Source: [Flexibacter] sp. ATCC 35103
GTDB taxonomy: Bacteria; Bacteroidota; Bacteroidia; Flavobacteriales; Flavobacteriaceae
Direction of reading: 5' to 3'
DNA length: 64,000 nucleotides
Assembly (NCBI RefSeq): GCF_001975985.1
Contig: NZ_MTQF01000003.1
Coordinates: 549,425 to 613,424 of the forward strand
A model generated the notes under the pieces. That model had not been told where the DNA came from. It made no database searches and worked only from the letters and a program-made list of their open reading frames with translations. Position numbers and translations under genes: made by a program. Shown in pieces: positions 36,979 through 46,736 of this stretch. Position 1 is the stretch's first letter; every line of letters starts with the position of its first letter.

Positions 36979-38985
36979 ATGAAAAATTACCTCATTCTTC
37001 CCGCTTTAATCCTTTCAGTTTCGATTGGATACAGTCAGAAAAATAAAAATGCTTATGAATTGGCATCGCCAAACGGGCAAAACAAAATCAAATTCGAATT
37101 AGTAAAAAACGCTCCAAAATATGCGGTGTCACACGGAAAAACCGAAGTGATAACGCCATCAGATATGGGATTTTTATTAAAAGGAAATGAAAATTTAAGT
37201 TCTGATTTCGAAATCAAAAGCGTGAAAAATTCCACTTTTGATGAAACCTGGGAACAAGTTTGGGGAGAAAAGAAAAACATCAGAAATCATTACAATCAGC
37301 TTTCTGTAGAATTACAGCAAAAAGCGGGAAACAAACGCAAGCTTGAAATTCAGTTTCGTGCTTTCGATGACGGAATCGCTTTCAGATATGTATATCCAAA
37401 ACAAAGTGTAAAAGACAGTATTTTCATTATAGATGAAAAAACGACTTTTAACTTAAAAGAAGATGGAAAAGCATGGTGGATTCCGGCAAACAGAGAAAAC
37501 CGTGACGAATATCTTTTTAAAGATGCGCCTGTAAGTACACTTGATACCGTTTTGACGCCGCTTACAATCGAAAGCAAAAGCGGATTAGCATTGAGTTTTC
37601 ACGAAGCAAACTTAGTTGATTTTGCCAGTATGACTTTGGTAAACACAACCGGAACACAACTTAAATCTGATTTGGTGCCGTGGTCTGATAGCGTAAAAGT
37701 TCGTGTAAAAGATACTTTCACTTCTTCTTGGAGAACACTTCAAATTGGCGAAACTCCGGCAGATTTAATTACTTCATATTTGATTTTAAACCTGAACGAT
37801 CCAAACAAATTAAAGAATACAGCAAGTTATTTCAAACCATACAAATACTTCGGGATTTGGTGGGGAATGCACATTGGAAAATATACTTTTTGGGAAAGTG
37901 ACAAACAAGGAGCAACAACAAAACACGCCGAAGAATATATTGATTTTACCGCAAAAGAAGGATTTCATCATTTATTGATCGAAGGCTGGAACAAAGGCTG
38001 GACGCCACAATGGTATGAAAATCATATGCACATGTTTAGCTTCACGAAAAGTGCAGACAATTTTGATTTAGAAAAAGTAGTTGAATACGGAAACAAAAAA
38101 GGCGTTGCACTTATTGGATATCACGAAACAGGTTCAAATTTAATTAACTATTTAAAAGAAGTTGATGAAGGTTTTGCCTTATACAAAAAGTTAGGAATGC
38201 ATTCCGTTAAAATTGGTCACGTTGGTTCTAAATTGAACATGAAAGAAAATCACTTTGGACAATTTGGAGTAAATTATTTCAGATATATTTTAGAAAAAGC
38301 AGCACAATATGATTTAGCTGTTTTATACCACGAATCAATAAAAGATACGGGAGAACGCAGAACTTTTCCAAACATGGTTTCAAGAGAAGCAGCGCGCGGA
38401 CAAGAATATAACGCCTGGAGCGAAGGAAATCCGCCAAATCACTTAACGATTATTCCATTTACAAGATTACTTTCGGGGCCAATGGATTTTACACCGGGAA
38501 TTTTTGATGTTGAGGTAAAACAAGGATATCCTGGAAAAAGAGTACACGGAACAACAGCGCAACAATTAGCATTGTACGTTACGATTTATGCCCCAATCCA
38601 GATGATGGCAGATCTTCCTGAAAATTACGAAGGAAAACCAGCTTTGCAATTCTTAAAAGATGTTCCAACAGATTGGGAAGATACAAAAGTATTAGACGGA
38701 AAAATTGGAGAATACATCACAACAGTTCGTAAAGACAGAAACAGCGCCGATTGGTATTTAGGAACGATCACAAACGAAAATGCAAGAGACGTAAATGTTT
38801 CCTTATCATTTTTAGATTCAAATGCAACGTATGAAGCGCAGATTTATGCTGACGCCGAAGGAACTGATGAAACACACAATCCATCAGCAGTAGCAATTTC
38901 TAAGAAAACAGTAAAAGCTTCAGATTCACTAAAATTACATTTAGGCGGCGCTGGCGGAACAGCAATTAGATTTAAAAAATTGTAA
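36979..38985 (+). CDS. GH97 glycoside hydrolase (alpha-glucosidase/alpha-galactosidase family)
   Basis: 668 residues, signal peptide about 1-19 (GYSQ). N-terminal beta-sandwich (about 25-285), barrel (about 290-570) with YFGIWWGMHIGKYTFWES, and a C-terminal sheet domain. LAVLYHESIKDTGERRTFPNM carries E452 at the position where inverting SusB-type members have a glutamate and retaining alpha-galactosidases have an aspartate, so an inverting alpha-glucosidase-like mechanism is favoured (alignment from memory, not computed). The usual xyloglucan scheme has no clear job for this activity. Substrate open. Confidence 0.88.
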   Translation: MKNYLILPALILSVSIGYSQKNKNAYELASPNGQNKIKFELVKNAPKYAVSHGKTEVITPSDMGFLLKGNENLSSDFEIKSVKNSTFDETWEQVWGEKKNIRNHYNQLSVELQQKAGNKRKLEIQFRAFDDGIAFRYVYPKQSVKDSIFIIDEKTTFNLKEDGKAWWIPANRENRDEYLFKDAPVSTLDTVLTPLTIESKSGLALSFHEANLVDFASMTLVNTTGTQLKSDLVPWSDSVKVRVKDTFTSSWRTLQIGETPADLITSYLILNLNDPNKLKNTASYFKPYKYFGIWWGMHIGKYTFWESDKQGATTKHAEEYIDFTAKEGFHHLLIEGWNKGWTPQWYENHMHMFSFTKSADNFDLEKVVEYGNKKGVALIGYHETGSNLINYLKEVDEGFALYKKLGMHSVKIGHVGSKLNMKENHFGQFGVNYFRYILEKAAQYDLAVLYHESIKDTGERRTFPNMVSREAARGQEYNAWSEGNPPNHLTIIPFTRLLSGPMDFTPGIFDVEVKQGYPGKRVHGTTAQQLALYVTIYAPIQMMADLPENYEGKPALQFLKDVPTDWEDTKVLDGKIGEYITTVRKDRNSADWYLGTITNENARDVNVSLSFLDSNATYEAQIYADAEGTDETHNPSAVAISKKTVKASDSLKLHLGGAGGTAIRFKKL

Positions 38986-39016
38986 TTATTGATACAGATT
39001 GTCGATGTAGATGATC

Positions 39017-39049
39017 AAACCCGACAGGTTTTTAAAACCTGTCGGGTTT
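39017..39049. terminator. AAACCCGACAGG palindrome, likely terminator after the GH97 gene
   Basis: AAACCCGACAGGTTT and AAACCTGTCGGGTTT are complementary around a 3-nt loop (39017-39049), 31 nt beyond the stop codon. The same 33-bp sequence recurs at 49362-49394 and, with one change, at 49616-49648. Confidence 0.75.
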
Positions 39050-39085
39050 ACTAACACAACGTAATTCAACCCAAACGAATTTAAT

Positions 39086-40666
39086 ATGAAAAGAATTTTA
39101 AGAACATTCCTGATTTTCATAACTCTAATAAATATTAATTTATTTGGACAAAATACTACTGCTGAAAACAGAACGATAAAAGTCGATTATAACAAAACGG
39201 CAGGCGAATTAAACACCATGTTCAAAGAATGTATTGGCGCAGGAAGAGCAAATGAAGGTTTACGTGCAGATTGGCAACAACAATTGGCAATGACCAAAAA
39301 AGAATGCGATTTTAAATACATTCGTATGCACGGTTTATTATCTGATGATATGGCAGTTTATCGTGAAGACTCAAAAGGAAATCCTGAATATAATTACCAA
39401 TATATCGATGCTTTGTATGATTTTATATTGAGTATTAAAATGAAGCCTTTTGTAGAATTGGGTTTTATGCCATCGGCTTTAGCGAGCGGAAGTCAAACTA
39501 TTTTCTGGTGGAAAGGAAACGTAACGCCTCCAAAAGATTATAAAAAATGGGAAGATTTAATTCGCAACTTAACCCAGCATTTCACAGAACGTTACGGAGC
39601 TGAAGAAGTAAAAACATGGTATTTTGAAGTTTGGAACGAGCCTAATTTATCTCCGGGTTTCTGGACAGGAACGCAGGCAGAATATTTCAAATTATATGAA
39701 TATGCAGCTCGCGGAATAAAAAGCGTAAACTCAGCTTATAAAGTTGGCGGACCTGCAACAGCCGGAGCAGCATGGGTTCCGGAAACAATTGATTTTTGTG
39801 CTAAAAACAATGTTCCGTTAGATTTTATTTCGACACATACTTACGGAGTAAAACAAGGATTTCTGGATGAATTTGGAACTACAGGAACTGTTTTAAATAA
39901 AGAAGAATCAAGTATAAGCGGCGACGTAATCAATTCACGTAATCAGATTTCAAATTCGGCTAAGCCAAAACTTGAATTGCATTATACAGAATGGAGTTCT
40001 TCTTATACTCCCGCAGATCCTGTTCATGACAGTTATCATTCGGCAGCTTATATTCTTCAAAAATTAAAACAAGTTGGCAATGCTGCAAATTCTATGTCTT
40101 ATTGGGTTTTTACCGATATATTTGAAGAAGCAGGTCCAAGATTTACACCATTTCACGGAGGTTTTGGATTATTGAATACGCAGGGAATCAAAAAACCGGC
40201 TTATTTCTCTTATTCTTTCCTGAATAAATTAGGCGAAACAGAACTTCAAAATAAAGACACCTCTTCGTGGGCGACTAAAAATTCAAAAGGAAATGTTCAA
40301 TTGTTGTTTTGGGATTTTACAAACACACATCCCGGAGATTCTGTCAATAATCAAACCTATTATATAAAGGATTTACCATCAAAACCAAAAGGCAGTGTAA
40401 AAATTGAAGTCGATGGTTTAGAGAAAGGCAACTATACTTTAGAAATTTATAAAGTAGGTTATAAAGTCAATGACGCTTACGCCGATTATCTGGCCATGGG
40501 AAAACCTGCTCAATTATCACGTGAACAGGTAAAAAGTATAAAAGAAAAAAATAATGGCGCTTTGATCGCAACAGAAAAAGTAACCATTAATGCAAAAGGA
40601 ACTTATAGTACCACTTATAAAATCAATGAAAACGACGTAGTTTTATTCAATTTTGTAAAGCAGTAG
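39086..40666 (+). CDS. GH39 beta-xylosidase-like glycoside hydrolase
   Basis: 526 residues, signal peptide about 1-22 (LFGQ). GH39 clan-A barrel with EVWNEPNLSPGFW supplying acid/base E185 and LELHYTEWSSSY supplying nucleophile E302. The FKYIRMHGLLSDDMAVY block is typical of bacterial GH39 beta-xylosidases. Beta-linked xylose is uncommon in xyloglucan, being found in certain side chains, so this gene may widen the substrate range to xylan fragments or unusual xyloglucans. Begins 100 bp after the GH97 gene, past a strong hairpin. Confidence 0.88.
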   Translation: MKRILRTFLIFITLININLFGQNTTAENRTIKVDYNKTAGELNTMFKECIGAGRANEGLRADWQQQLAMTKKECDFKYIRMHGLLSDDMAVYREDSKGNPEYNYQYIDALYDFILSIKMKPFVELGFMPSALASGSQTIFWWKGNVTPPKDYKKWEDLIRNLTQHFTERYGAEEVKTWYFEVWNEPNLSPGFWTGTQAEYFKLYEYAARGIKSVNSAYKVGGPATAGAAWVPETIDFCAKNNVPLDFISTHTYGVKQGFLDEFGTTGTVLNKEESSISGDVINSRNQISNSAKPKLELHYTEWSSSYTPADPVHDSYHSAAYILQKLKQVGNAANSMSYWVFTDIFEEAGPRFTPFHGGFGLLNTQGIKKPAYFSYSFLNKLGETELQNKDTSSWATKNSKGNVQLLFWDFTNTHPGDSVNNQTYYIKDLPSKPKGSVKIEVDGLEKGNYTLEIYKVGYKVNDAYADYLAMGKPAQLSREQVKSIKEKNNGALIATEKVTINAKGTYSTTYKINENDVVLFNFVKQ

Positions 40667-40713
40667 TTTCTAAGACTAACGAATTCCAAAAAACTAAAAT
40701 AAATTTATTAAGC

Positions 40714-42951
40714 ATGAAAAACAAAATTATATGCCTATCAGCTGCATTTGCATTCCTGGCATTTGCTTCTTGTAAAAATGATGCAAAAAGCACAAGTTCT
40801 GATTCGGCACAGACAGAAGAATATAAAGGAAAAGAAATAGGATCAGAATTTGACGCAGAAATCGACAAATTGGTTTCTCAAATGACATTGGAAGAAAAAA
40901 TCGGAATGCTGCACGGTAACAGTATGTTTACTTCCGGTGGTGTAAAACGTTTAGGAATTCCGGAACTTAAAATGGCTGACGGACCATTGGGAGTTCGTGA
41001 AGAAATTTCGCGTGACAACTGGGCTCCGGCAGGATTAAAAGATGATTTTGCGACTTATTACCCAGCCGGTGGAGGACTTGCTGCAACTTGGAATGCTGAA
41101 ATGGCCTATACCTTCGGGAATAGCCTTGGACAGGAAATGCGCGCCAGAGATAAAGATATGTTGCTTTCACCAGCCATAAACATTGTTAGAACGCCACTTG
41201 GAGGAAGAACATATGAATATATGTCTGAAGACCCGTTTTTGAACAAAAAAATTGCAGTGCCGTTAATTGTTGGTTTACAGGATAACGATGTTATGGCTTG
41301 TGTGAAGCATTATGCAGCAAACAATCAGGAAACAAACCGTGATTTTGTCGATGTACAAATTGACGAACGTACACTTCGTGAAATTTATCTTCCGGCATTC
41401 GAGGCTTCAATAAAAGAAGCGCATGCTTACAGTGTTATGGGTGCTTACAATAAATTTAGAGGAGAATATTTATGCGAGAATGATTATATGCTGAACAAAA
41501 TCCTTCGTGACGAATGGGGATTTAAAGGTGTTGTAGTTTCAGATTGGGCTGCGGTTCACTCGACAGTAAAATCTTTAAACAGCGGATTGGATATTGAAAT
41601 GGGAACACCAAAACCTTTTAATGAATTTTTCCTTGCCGATAAATTAATTGCTGCTGCTAAAAACAAAGAAATTTCAGAAGCAGAATTAGATAAACACGTA
41701 AAAAGAATCCTGCGCACATTATTTCAGGTAAAAGCAATGGGCGGAAAAGACCGTGCAAAAGGAAGCATTGCAACCGAAGCGCATTATCAGGACGCTTATA
41801 AAATTGCTGCAGAAGCAGTAGTTTTATTGAAAAACGATAATAATGCATTACCATTAAAATTAGAAGGCGTTAAATCTGTTGCCGTAATTGGAAACAATGC
41901 TACAAAGAAAAATGCCCTTGGCGGATTTGGAGCAGGAGTAAAAACCAAAAGAGAAGTTACACCACTTGAAGGTTTAAAAAACAGATTGCCATCATCGATT
42001 AAAATTAATTATGCCGAAGGATATTTAGAACGTTACGACGAGAAAAACAAAGGAAATTTAGGAAACATCACCTCAAATGGTCCTGTAACAATTGATCAGT
42101 TAGATCCGGCAAAATTACAGGAAGCAATTGAAGCAGCTAAAAAATCTGATGTTGCAATTATTTTCGCAGGTTCAAACCGTGATTACGAAACAGAAGCATC
42201 TGACCGTAGAAATTTAAAATTACCATTTGGACAAGAAGAATTAATTCAGAAAGTATTGGCTGTTAATCCAAGAACTATTGTCGTTATGGTTGCAGGAGCA
42301 CCTTTTGATATCGATGCGATCAGCAAAAAAACATCAGCTTTAGTATGGACGTGGTTTAACGGTTCAGAAGGAGGAAATGCTTTGGCAGATGTATTATTAG
42401 GAAAAGTAAATCCGTCAGGAAAATTACCTTGGACTATGCCTAAGCAAATTATGGATTCTCCTGCTCACGCAACAAACAGTTTCCCAGGAGGAAAAACAGT
42501 AAACTATGCCGAAGGAATTTTGGTAGGATACCGCTGGTTTGACACCAAAAATATTGCGCCATTATATCCTTTTGGATACGGATTATCATACACTTCTTTT
42601 GCTTTTGATAATGCAAAAACAGACAAAGCATCGTACGCACAAAACGAAACAATCACAGTTTCTGTAGAAGTAAAAAACACAGGAAAAGTAGATGGTAAAG
42701 AAGTGGTTCAGTTGTATACTTCTAAATCTGATTCTAAAATTACACGTGCTGCACAAGAATTAAAAGGGTTCCAGAAGATATTGGTAAAATCAGGAAGTTC
42801 TAATACAGTAACTATAAAAGTTCCGGTAAAAGAATTAGCTTACTACGATGTAGCCAATAAAAAATGGACAGTTGAGCCAGGAAAATATACTTTAAAATTA
42901 GGAAACTCTTCTAGAGATATCAAGAAAGAAGTTGTTGTAACGATAAAGTAA
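40714..42951 (+). CDS. GH3 beta-glucosidase
   Basis: 745 residues. Lipobox ASC (cysteine 20). GH3 N-domain barrel with KGVVVSDWAAVHS, where D277 is the nucleophile, then the alpha/beta sandwich domain and a C-terminal fibronectin III-like domain (about 655-745). RRNLKLPFGQEELIQKV and TWFNGSEGGNALADVL are typical of BglX-like beta-glucosidases. In the locus it would remove glucose from the backbone of stripped oligosaccharides, alternating with GH31. Only 47 bp after the GH39 gene, so probably co-transcribed. Confidence 0.9.
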   Translation: MKNKIICLSAAFAFLAFASCKNDAKSTSSDSAQTEEYKGKEIGSEFDAEIDKLVSQMTLEEKIGMLHGNSMFTSGGVKRLGIPELKMADGPLGVREEISRDNWAPAGLKDDFATYYPAGGGLAATWNAEMAYTFGNSLGQEMRARDKDMLLSPAINIVRTPLGGRTYEYMSEDPFLNKKIAVPLIVGLQDNDVMACVKHYAANNQETNRDFVDVQIDERTLREIYLPAFEASIKEAHAYSVMGAYNKFRGEYLCENDYMLNKILRDEWGFKGVVVSDWAAVHSTVKSLNSGLDIEMGTPKPFNEFFLADKLIAAAKNKEISEAELDKHVKRILRTLFQVKAMGGKDRAKGSIATEAHYQDAYKIAAEAVVLLKNDNNALPLKLEGVKSVAVIGNNATKKNALGGFGAGVKTKREVTPLEGLKNRLPSSIKINYAEGYLERYDEKNKGNLGNITSNGPVTIDQLDPAKLQEAIEAAKKSDVAIIFAGSNRDYETEASDRRNLKLPFGQEELIQKVLAVNPRTIVVMVAGAPFDIDAISKKTSALVWTWFNGSEGGNALADVLLGKVNPSGKLPWTMPKQIMDSPAHATNSFPGGKTVNYAEGILVGYRWFDTKNIAPLYPFGYGLSYTSFAFDNAKTDKASYAQNETITVSVEVKNTGKVDGKEVVQLYTSKSDSKITRAAQELKGFQKILVKSGSSNTVTIKVPVKELAYYDVANKKWTVEPGKYTLKLGNSSRDIKKEVVVTIK

Positions 42952-43071
42952 TAAGAGTTTTTACATTAATTGTGTGGGGCTTTAATAGTTTAGAATAACT
43001 ATTTTTTCAGATGCATTTAGTGTTGTTTAAGTTAGAAAGAGAATCACACAATTAATAGTAAAAATCAAAAA

Positions 43072-44328
43072 ATGAAAAAAAACGTAAAAAGTTATTTGTT
43101 TAGTGCCATCTTATCTTTGTCTTTTTTAAGTATTTTGGCATGCAGTTCTGATAAAGAAGCCGAAGCACAAGTAAAAGCCGAAGCAGGAATAGAAAAAGTT
43201 GCTGCTGCCGGATTATATCCAAGTTACAATACCAATCCAATTGCAGCCGATGCAACCGGAATGTCCAGTAATGCAGTACAATTGGCAGCAAAAATAAAAC
43301 TGGGCTGGAATATTGGGAATACATTAGAAGCAACCGGCGGAGAAACAGCCTGGGGAAATCCAAAAGTAACAAAAGCCTTAATCGATGCTGTAAAAGCCAA
43401 TGGATTCAATGCGATAAGAATTCCGTGTTCCTGGAATCAATACTTAGAAAATTCGGCAACAGCCAAATTAAAAACAGACTGGCTGAACAGGGTAAAAGAG
43501 GTCGTGCAATATTGTGTTGACAATAATATGTATGTAGTCGTTAACATTCACTGGGACGGTGGCTGGTTAGAAAATAATATTACCGAAGCCAAAAAAGTAG
43601 AAAATAACGCCAAACAGAAAGCTTTTTGGGAACAAATAGCCACACATTTAAGAGGATTTGACGAGCATTTGCTTTTTGCAGGCGCCAATGAACCAGCAGT
43701 TGAAGATGCTGCTCAAATGGCAGTTTTAACTTCGTATCACCAAACCTTTATCGATGCAGTACGTTCGACCGGAGGAAAAAATGCTTACAGAACATTAATA
43801 GTTCAGGGACCAACAACAGATATCGAAAAAACAAATAAATTAATGACCACTTTGCCAACAGATAAAACGGCAAGCCGTATGATGGTCGAAGTACATTATT
43901 ATGCACCATGGAATTTTGGCGGATTAACCAAAGATGAATCCTGGGGTAAAATGTTTTATTATTGGGGTGCAGGATTTCATTCGACAACAGAACTGGATAG
44001 AAATGCAAGTTATGGAGAAGAAGCTGATTTGACGAAAAACTTCAAATTAATGAAAACCCAATTTGTCGATAAAGGAATTCCGGTTTTATTAGGCGAGTTT
44101 GGCGCAATTCGTCGTACTACTTTAACAGGTAATGCATTGACCTTGCATTTAAATTCGAGAGCTTATTATTTAAAGACTGTCGTGAAAACAGCGAAAGCAA
44201 ACGGATTATTACCATTTTATTGGGATGAAGGAAACTTAGGTAATAATGGTTTCGGAATTATCAACAGAACCAATAATACTGTTTTTGATACACAGGCATT
44301 AAATGCAATGAAAGAGGGATTACAGTAA
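43072..44328 (+). CDS. GH5 (subfamily 4-like) endo-glucanase / xyloglucanase lipoprotein
   Basis: 418 residues. Lipoprotein signal with LAC and following acidic residues (SSDKEAEAE-like), suggesting surface exposure; a ~45-residue linker precedes the catalytic barrel. GWNIGNTLEATGGETAWGNP is the GH5_4 signature. FAGANEP gives acid/base E207 and VLLGEFGA gives nucleophile E342. GH5_4 enzymes from known xyloglucan loci cut the glucan backbone at the cell surface. This is the only evident endo-acting enzyme in the locus and the best single indicator of substrate, though mixed-linkage glucan activity is possible. Confidence 0.9.
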   Translation: MKKNVKSYLFSAILSLSFLSILACSSDKEAEAQVKAEAGIEKVAAAGLYPSYNTNPIAADATGMSSNAVQLAAKIKLGWNIGNTLEATGGETAWGNPKVTKALIDAVKANGFNAIRIPCSWNQYLENSATAKLKTDWLNRVKEVVQYCVDNNMYVVVNIHWDGGWLENNITEAKKVENNAKQKAFWEQIATHLRGFDEHLLFAGANEPAVEDAAQMAVLTSYHQTFIDAVRSTGGKNAYRTLIVQGPTTDIEKTNKLMTTLPTDKTASRMMVEVHYYAPWNFGGLTKDESWGKMFYYWGAGFHSTTELDRNASYGEEADLTKNFKLMKTQFVDKGIPVLLGEFGAIRRTTLTGNALTLHLNSRAYYLKTVVKTAKANGLLPFYWDEGNLGNNGFGIINRTNNTVFDTQALNAMKEGLQ

Positions 44329-44518
44329 ATACAAATTCACCATATAAGTGATATAAGAATTATAAGTCCGGCTTAAAAAATCGAACTTAGTTTTCAATTT
44401 TATTCACCATCTTGTCATTTAATTAAATGAAAAATACAAATTCACCATATAAGTGATATAAGAAATTATAAGTACAAACGATATGCGAAACTTATTTTTA
44501 CTTATATCACTTATATGG
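44327..44518. repeat. Duplicated and inverted CCATATAAGTGATATAAG motif
   Basis: A 33-nt sequence at 44327-44359 is repeated at 44432-44464. Its core appears inverted at 44501-44518. Copy 2 and the inverted copy can form a stem-loop that ends 17 bp before the esterase gene. The whole 207-bp gap between the GH5 and esterase genes is taken up by this structure. Confidence 0.75.
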
Positions 44519-44535
44519 TTTAAAAAACAAATAAA

Positions 44536-46485
44536 ATGAAGAAAAACATAATATTTCTTTTTTTGATGTGCAGCATCATAGTAAATGCCAATGTTAGAAT
44601 GCCCTTGTTATTTTCTGACGGAATGGTTTTGCAGCGCAATAAAGAAATTCCGGTTTGGGGTTGGGCAGAACCAAACGAAAAAGTCGAAGTTCATTTTAAC
44701 AAACAAACCAAAACCATTCAGGCCGATAAAAACGGAAAATGGATGATAAAACTTTCTGCCGAAAAAGCCGGAGGTCCTTTTGAATTATCCATTACAGCAA
44801 AAAACAAAATCATTATCAAAGATGTTTTGGTTGGAGAAGTATGGATTTGCAGCGGACAATCGAATATGGAATTTCAGATGTATAAAGTCATAAATGCCGA
44901 AAAAGAAATGGCCGATGCTGATTATCCTATGATTCGTCATTTTGGAGTCGCTCAGGATTTAAGCGGAACACCAAAAGAAGATCTTAAAGAAGGAAAATGG
45001 GCAGTTGCCAACAAAGAAAATATTCGTGATTTTACAGCAGCAGGTTTCTTTTTTGCTAAGAAATTATATGCAGAATTAAAAATCCCAATCGGAATCATAA
45101 ATACTTCCTGGGGTGGAACCAATGTCGAAACCTGGACAAGCCGCCAGGCTTTTGAAAAAAGTAATAACTTCAAAGCCATGATTGCAGATGTTCCTCAGGT
45201 AGATATGGATGCTGTTTTTGAAGTTTATAAAAAGTCAGTTCTCGACAACTTAAAGAAAATTCAGGGTTTTGATGTTTCGATGGAAAACGAAAATCAATTT
45301 AAAGAGTTTAATTTCGAAGATAAAAACTGGCCGGAAATAAAAGTTCCTTCCTTGTGGGAAAACCAACAAATAGGCAATATCGATGGAATTGTCTGGATGC
45401 GAAAAACAATTACATTATCTGCGGAACAAGCCAAAAGTGAAGCCGTTTTGCATTTATCTAAAGTAGATGATGAAGATATTACCTATGTAAATGGAGTTCA
45501 GGTAGGAACTAACAAAATATGGGAAACATTGCGCGTTTATAAAATTCCATCAGGAATTCTTAAAGAAGGCAAAAATGTAATCGCAGTTCGTATTGCAGAT
45601 TACTCAGGAGGTGGCGGAATCTACGGCGATCCTTCCGATTTAAAAATTCAGTTTAAAGACAACAATATTCCACTTGAAGGACTTTGGAAATTTAATGTCG
45701 TTCAGGTAAAAATCGCAGTTTCACCAAACAGTTATCCCTCATTATTATACAATGCAATGGTAAATCCGCTCGTTCCGTATGCGTTTCAGGGCGTTTTATG
45801 GTATCAGGGCGAAGCCAATGTGTGGAGAGCAAAGCAATACAAAAAAGCTTTTCCGTTAATGATTTCAGATTGGCGAACAAAATTCAAGCAAGGGGATTTT
45901 CCTTTTTACTTTGTACAATTGTCTACTTTTAATGAGTTTAATGGCAATAGTAAAGTCGGCAGCCGCTGGGCAGAACTTCGCGAAGCACAACTTGAAACAC
46001 TAAAATTGCCTAATACCGGAATGGTCGTAACTACCGATATTGGAAATGCAAAAGATATTCACCCAAAAAATAAACAAGATGTAGGTCTGCGTTTGGCAGC
46101 AATTGCATTGAATAATGTTTACGGTAAAAAACAAATCTATAGCGGTCCAACTTTTAAATCTCAGGAAATAAAAGGAAACGAAATTATCCTTACTTTCGAC
46201 AATATCGGAAGCGGATTATTTGCTTCTGACAATTCTGAAAACCTAAAAGGATTCGAAATTGCCGGAACCGACAAAATTTTTCATTCCGCAAAAGCGATAA
46301 TTAAAAATAATAAAGTCATAGTTTCAAGCGAAAATGTTAAAAATCCCGTTGCCGTGCATTATGGCTGGGCAGACGACGATACAGAAATCAATCTTTTTAA
46401 CAAAGAAAAATTTCCTGCATCACCTTTTAGAACCGATAATTGGGAAATGATTACGGCAAACGAAATATATAAGGTTAGTAAGTAA
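44536..46485 (+). CDS. CE20/SASA-type carbohydrate acetylesterase
   Basis: 649 residues, signal peptide about 1-18. N-terminal Ig-like domain (MPLLFSDGMVLQRNKEIPVWG), then an SGNH-hydrolase core with CSGQSNMEF (nucleophile S109) and the distant DIH pair D507/H509 completing the triad. Between about residues 255 and 375 a jelly-roll sugar-binding-like domain (IVWMRKTITLSAEQ ... NVIAVRIADYSGGGGIYGDP) is inserted. That arrangement matches the CE20 xyloglucan acetylesterase described in Xanthomonas, as I recall it; older annotation calls such proteins sialate O-acetylesterase. Here removal of acetyl groups from galactose side chains is the likely role (inference). Confidence 0.82.
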   Translation: MKKNIIFLFLMCSIIVNANVRMPLLFSDGMVLQRNKEIPVWGWAEPNEKVEVHFNKQTKTIQADKNGKWMIKLSAEKAGGPFELSITAKNKIIIKDVLVGEVWICSGQSNMEFQMYKVINAEKEMADADYPMIRHFGVAQDLSGTPKEDLKEGKWAVANKENIRDFTAAGFFFAKKLYAELKIPIGIINTSWGGTNVETWTSRQAFEKSNNFKAMIADVPQVDMDAVFEVYKKSVLDNLKKIQGFDVSMENENQFKEFNFEDKNWPEIKVPSLWENQQIGNIDGIVWMRKTITLSAEQAKSEAVLHLSKVDDEDITYVNGVQVGTNKIWETLRVYKIPSGILKEGKNVIAVRIADYSGGGGIYGDPSDLKIQFKDNNIPLEGLWKFNVVQVKIAVSPNSYPSLLYNAMVNPLVPYAFQGVLWYQGEANVWRAKQYKKAFPLMISDWRTKFKQGDFPFYFVQLSTFNEFNGNSKVGSRWAELREAQLETLKLPNTGMVVTTDIGNAKDIHPKNKQDVGLRLAAIALNNVYGKKQIYSGPTFKSQEIKGNEIILTFDNIGSGLFASDNSENLKGFEIAGTDKIFHSAKAIIKNNKVIVSSENVKNPVAVHYGWADDDTEINLFNKEKFPASPFRTDNWEMITANEIYKVSK

Positions 46486-46736
46486 TATTTGGGCGTGACC
46501 ACATTTACAAAAGGCGCTATCTAACAAATCGCTTATATGCGCCTTTCGCAAATACGGTCGGGCTATACGCATTACTTCGGTAATTTGCTTCTATCCCTCA
46601 CGCGAACAAATTGGTTTCGATATCCTAACCCGTTTCCAAAACCTGTTAGGTATATTTGTCAAAGCAATTAAAAAATTAGAATACCTAACAGGTTGAAAAA
46701 CCGGTTAGGATATCATCAATAAAAAAGAAATATTGA
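46486..46736. repeat. Intergenic repeat block with GGGCGTGACC element and CCTAACAGG inverted repeat
   Basis: The left part (46491-46615) has the pattern GGGCGTGACC ... GGTCGGGCTATACGC ... CTATCCCTCACGCG, resembling a dispersed repeat seen in many Bacteroidota genomes (from memory), here interrupted by a GGCGC/GCGCC hairpin. The right part is an imperfect inverted repeat with arms 46618-46652 and 46681-46714. No ORF. It separates the esterase and fucosidase genes. Confidence 0.65.

Noticed and set aside
44536..46485. Sialate O-acetylesterase acting on sialic acid
   Set aside because: No sialidase or sialic acid catabolic genes are near; all neighbours are plant cell-wall enzymes, so a CE20-like role fits better.
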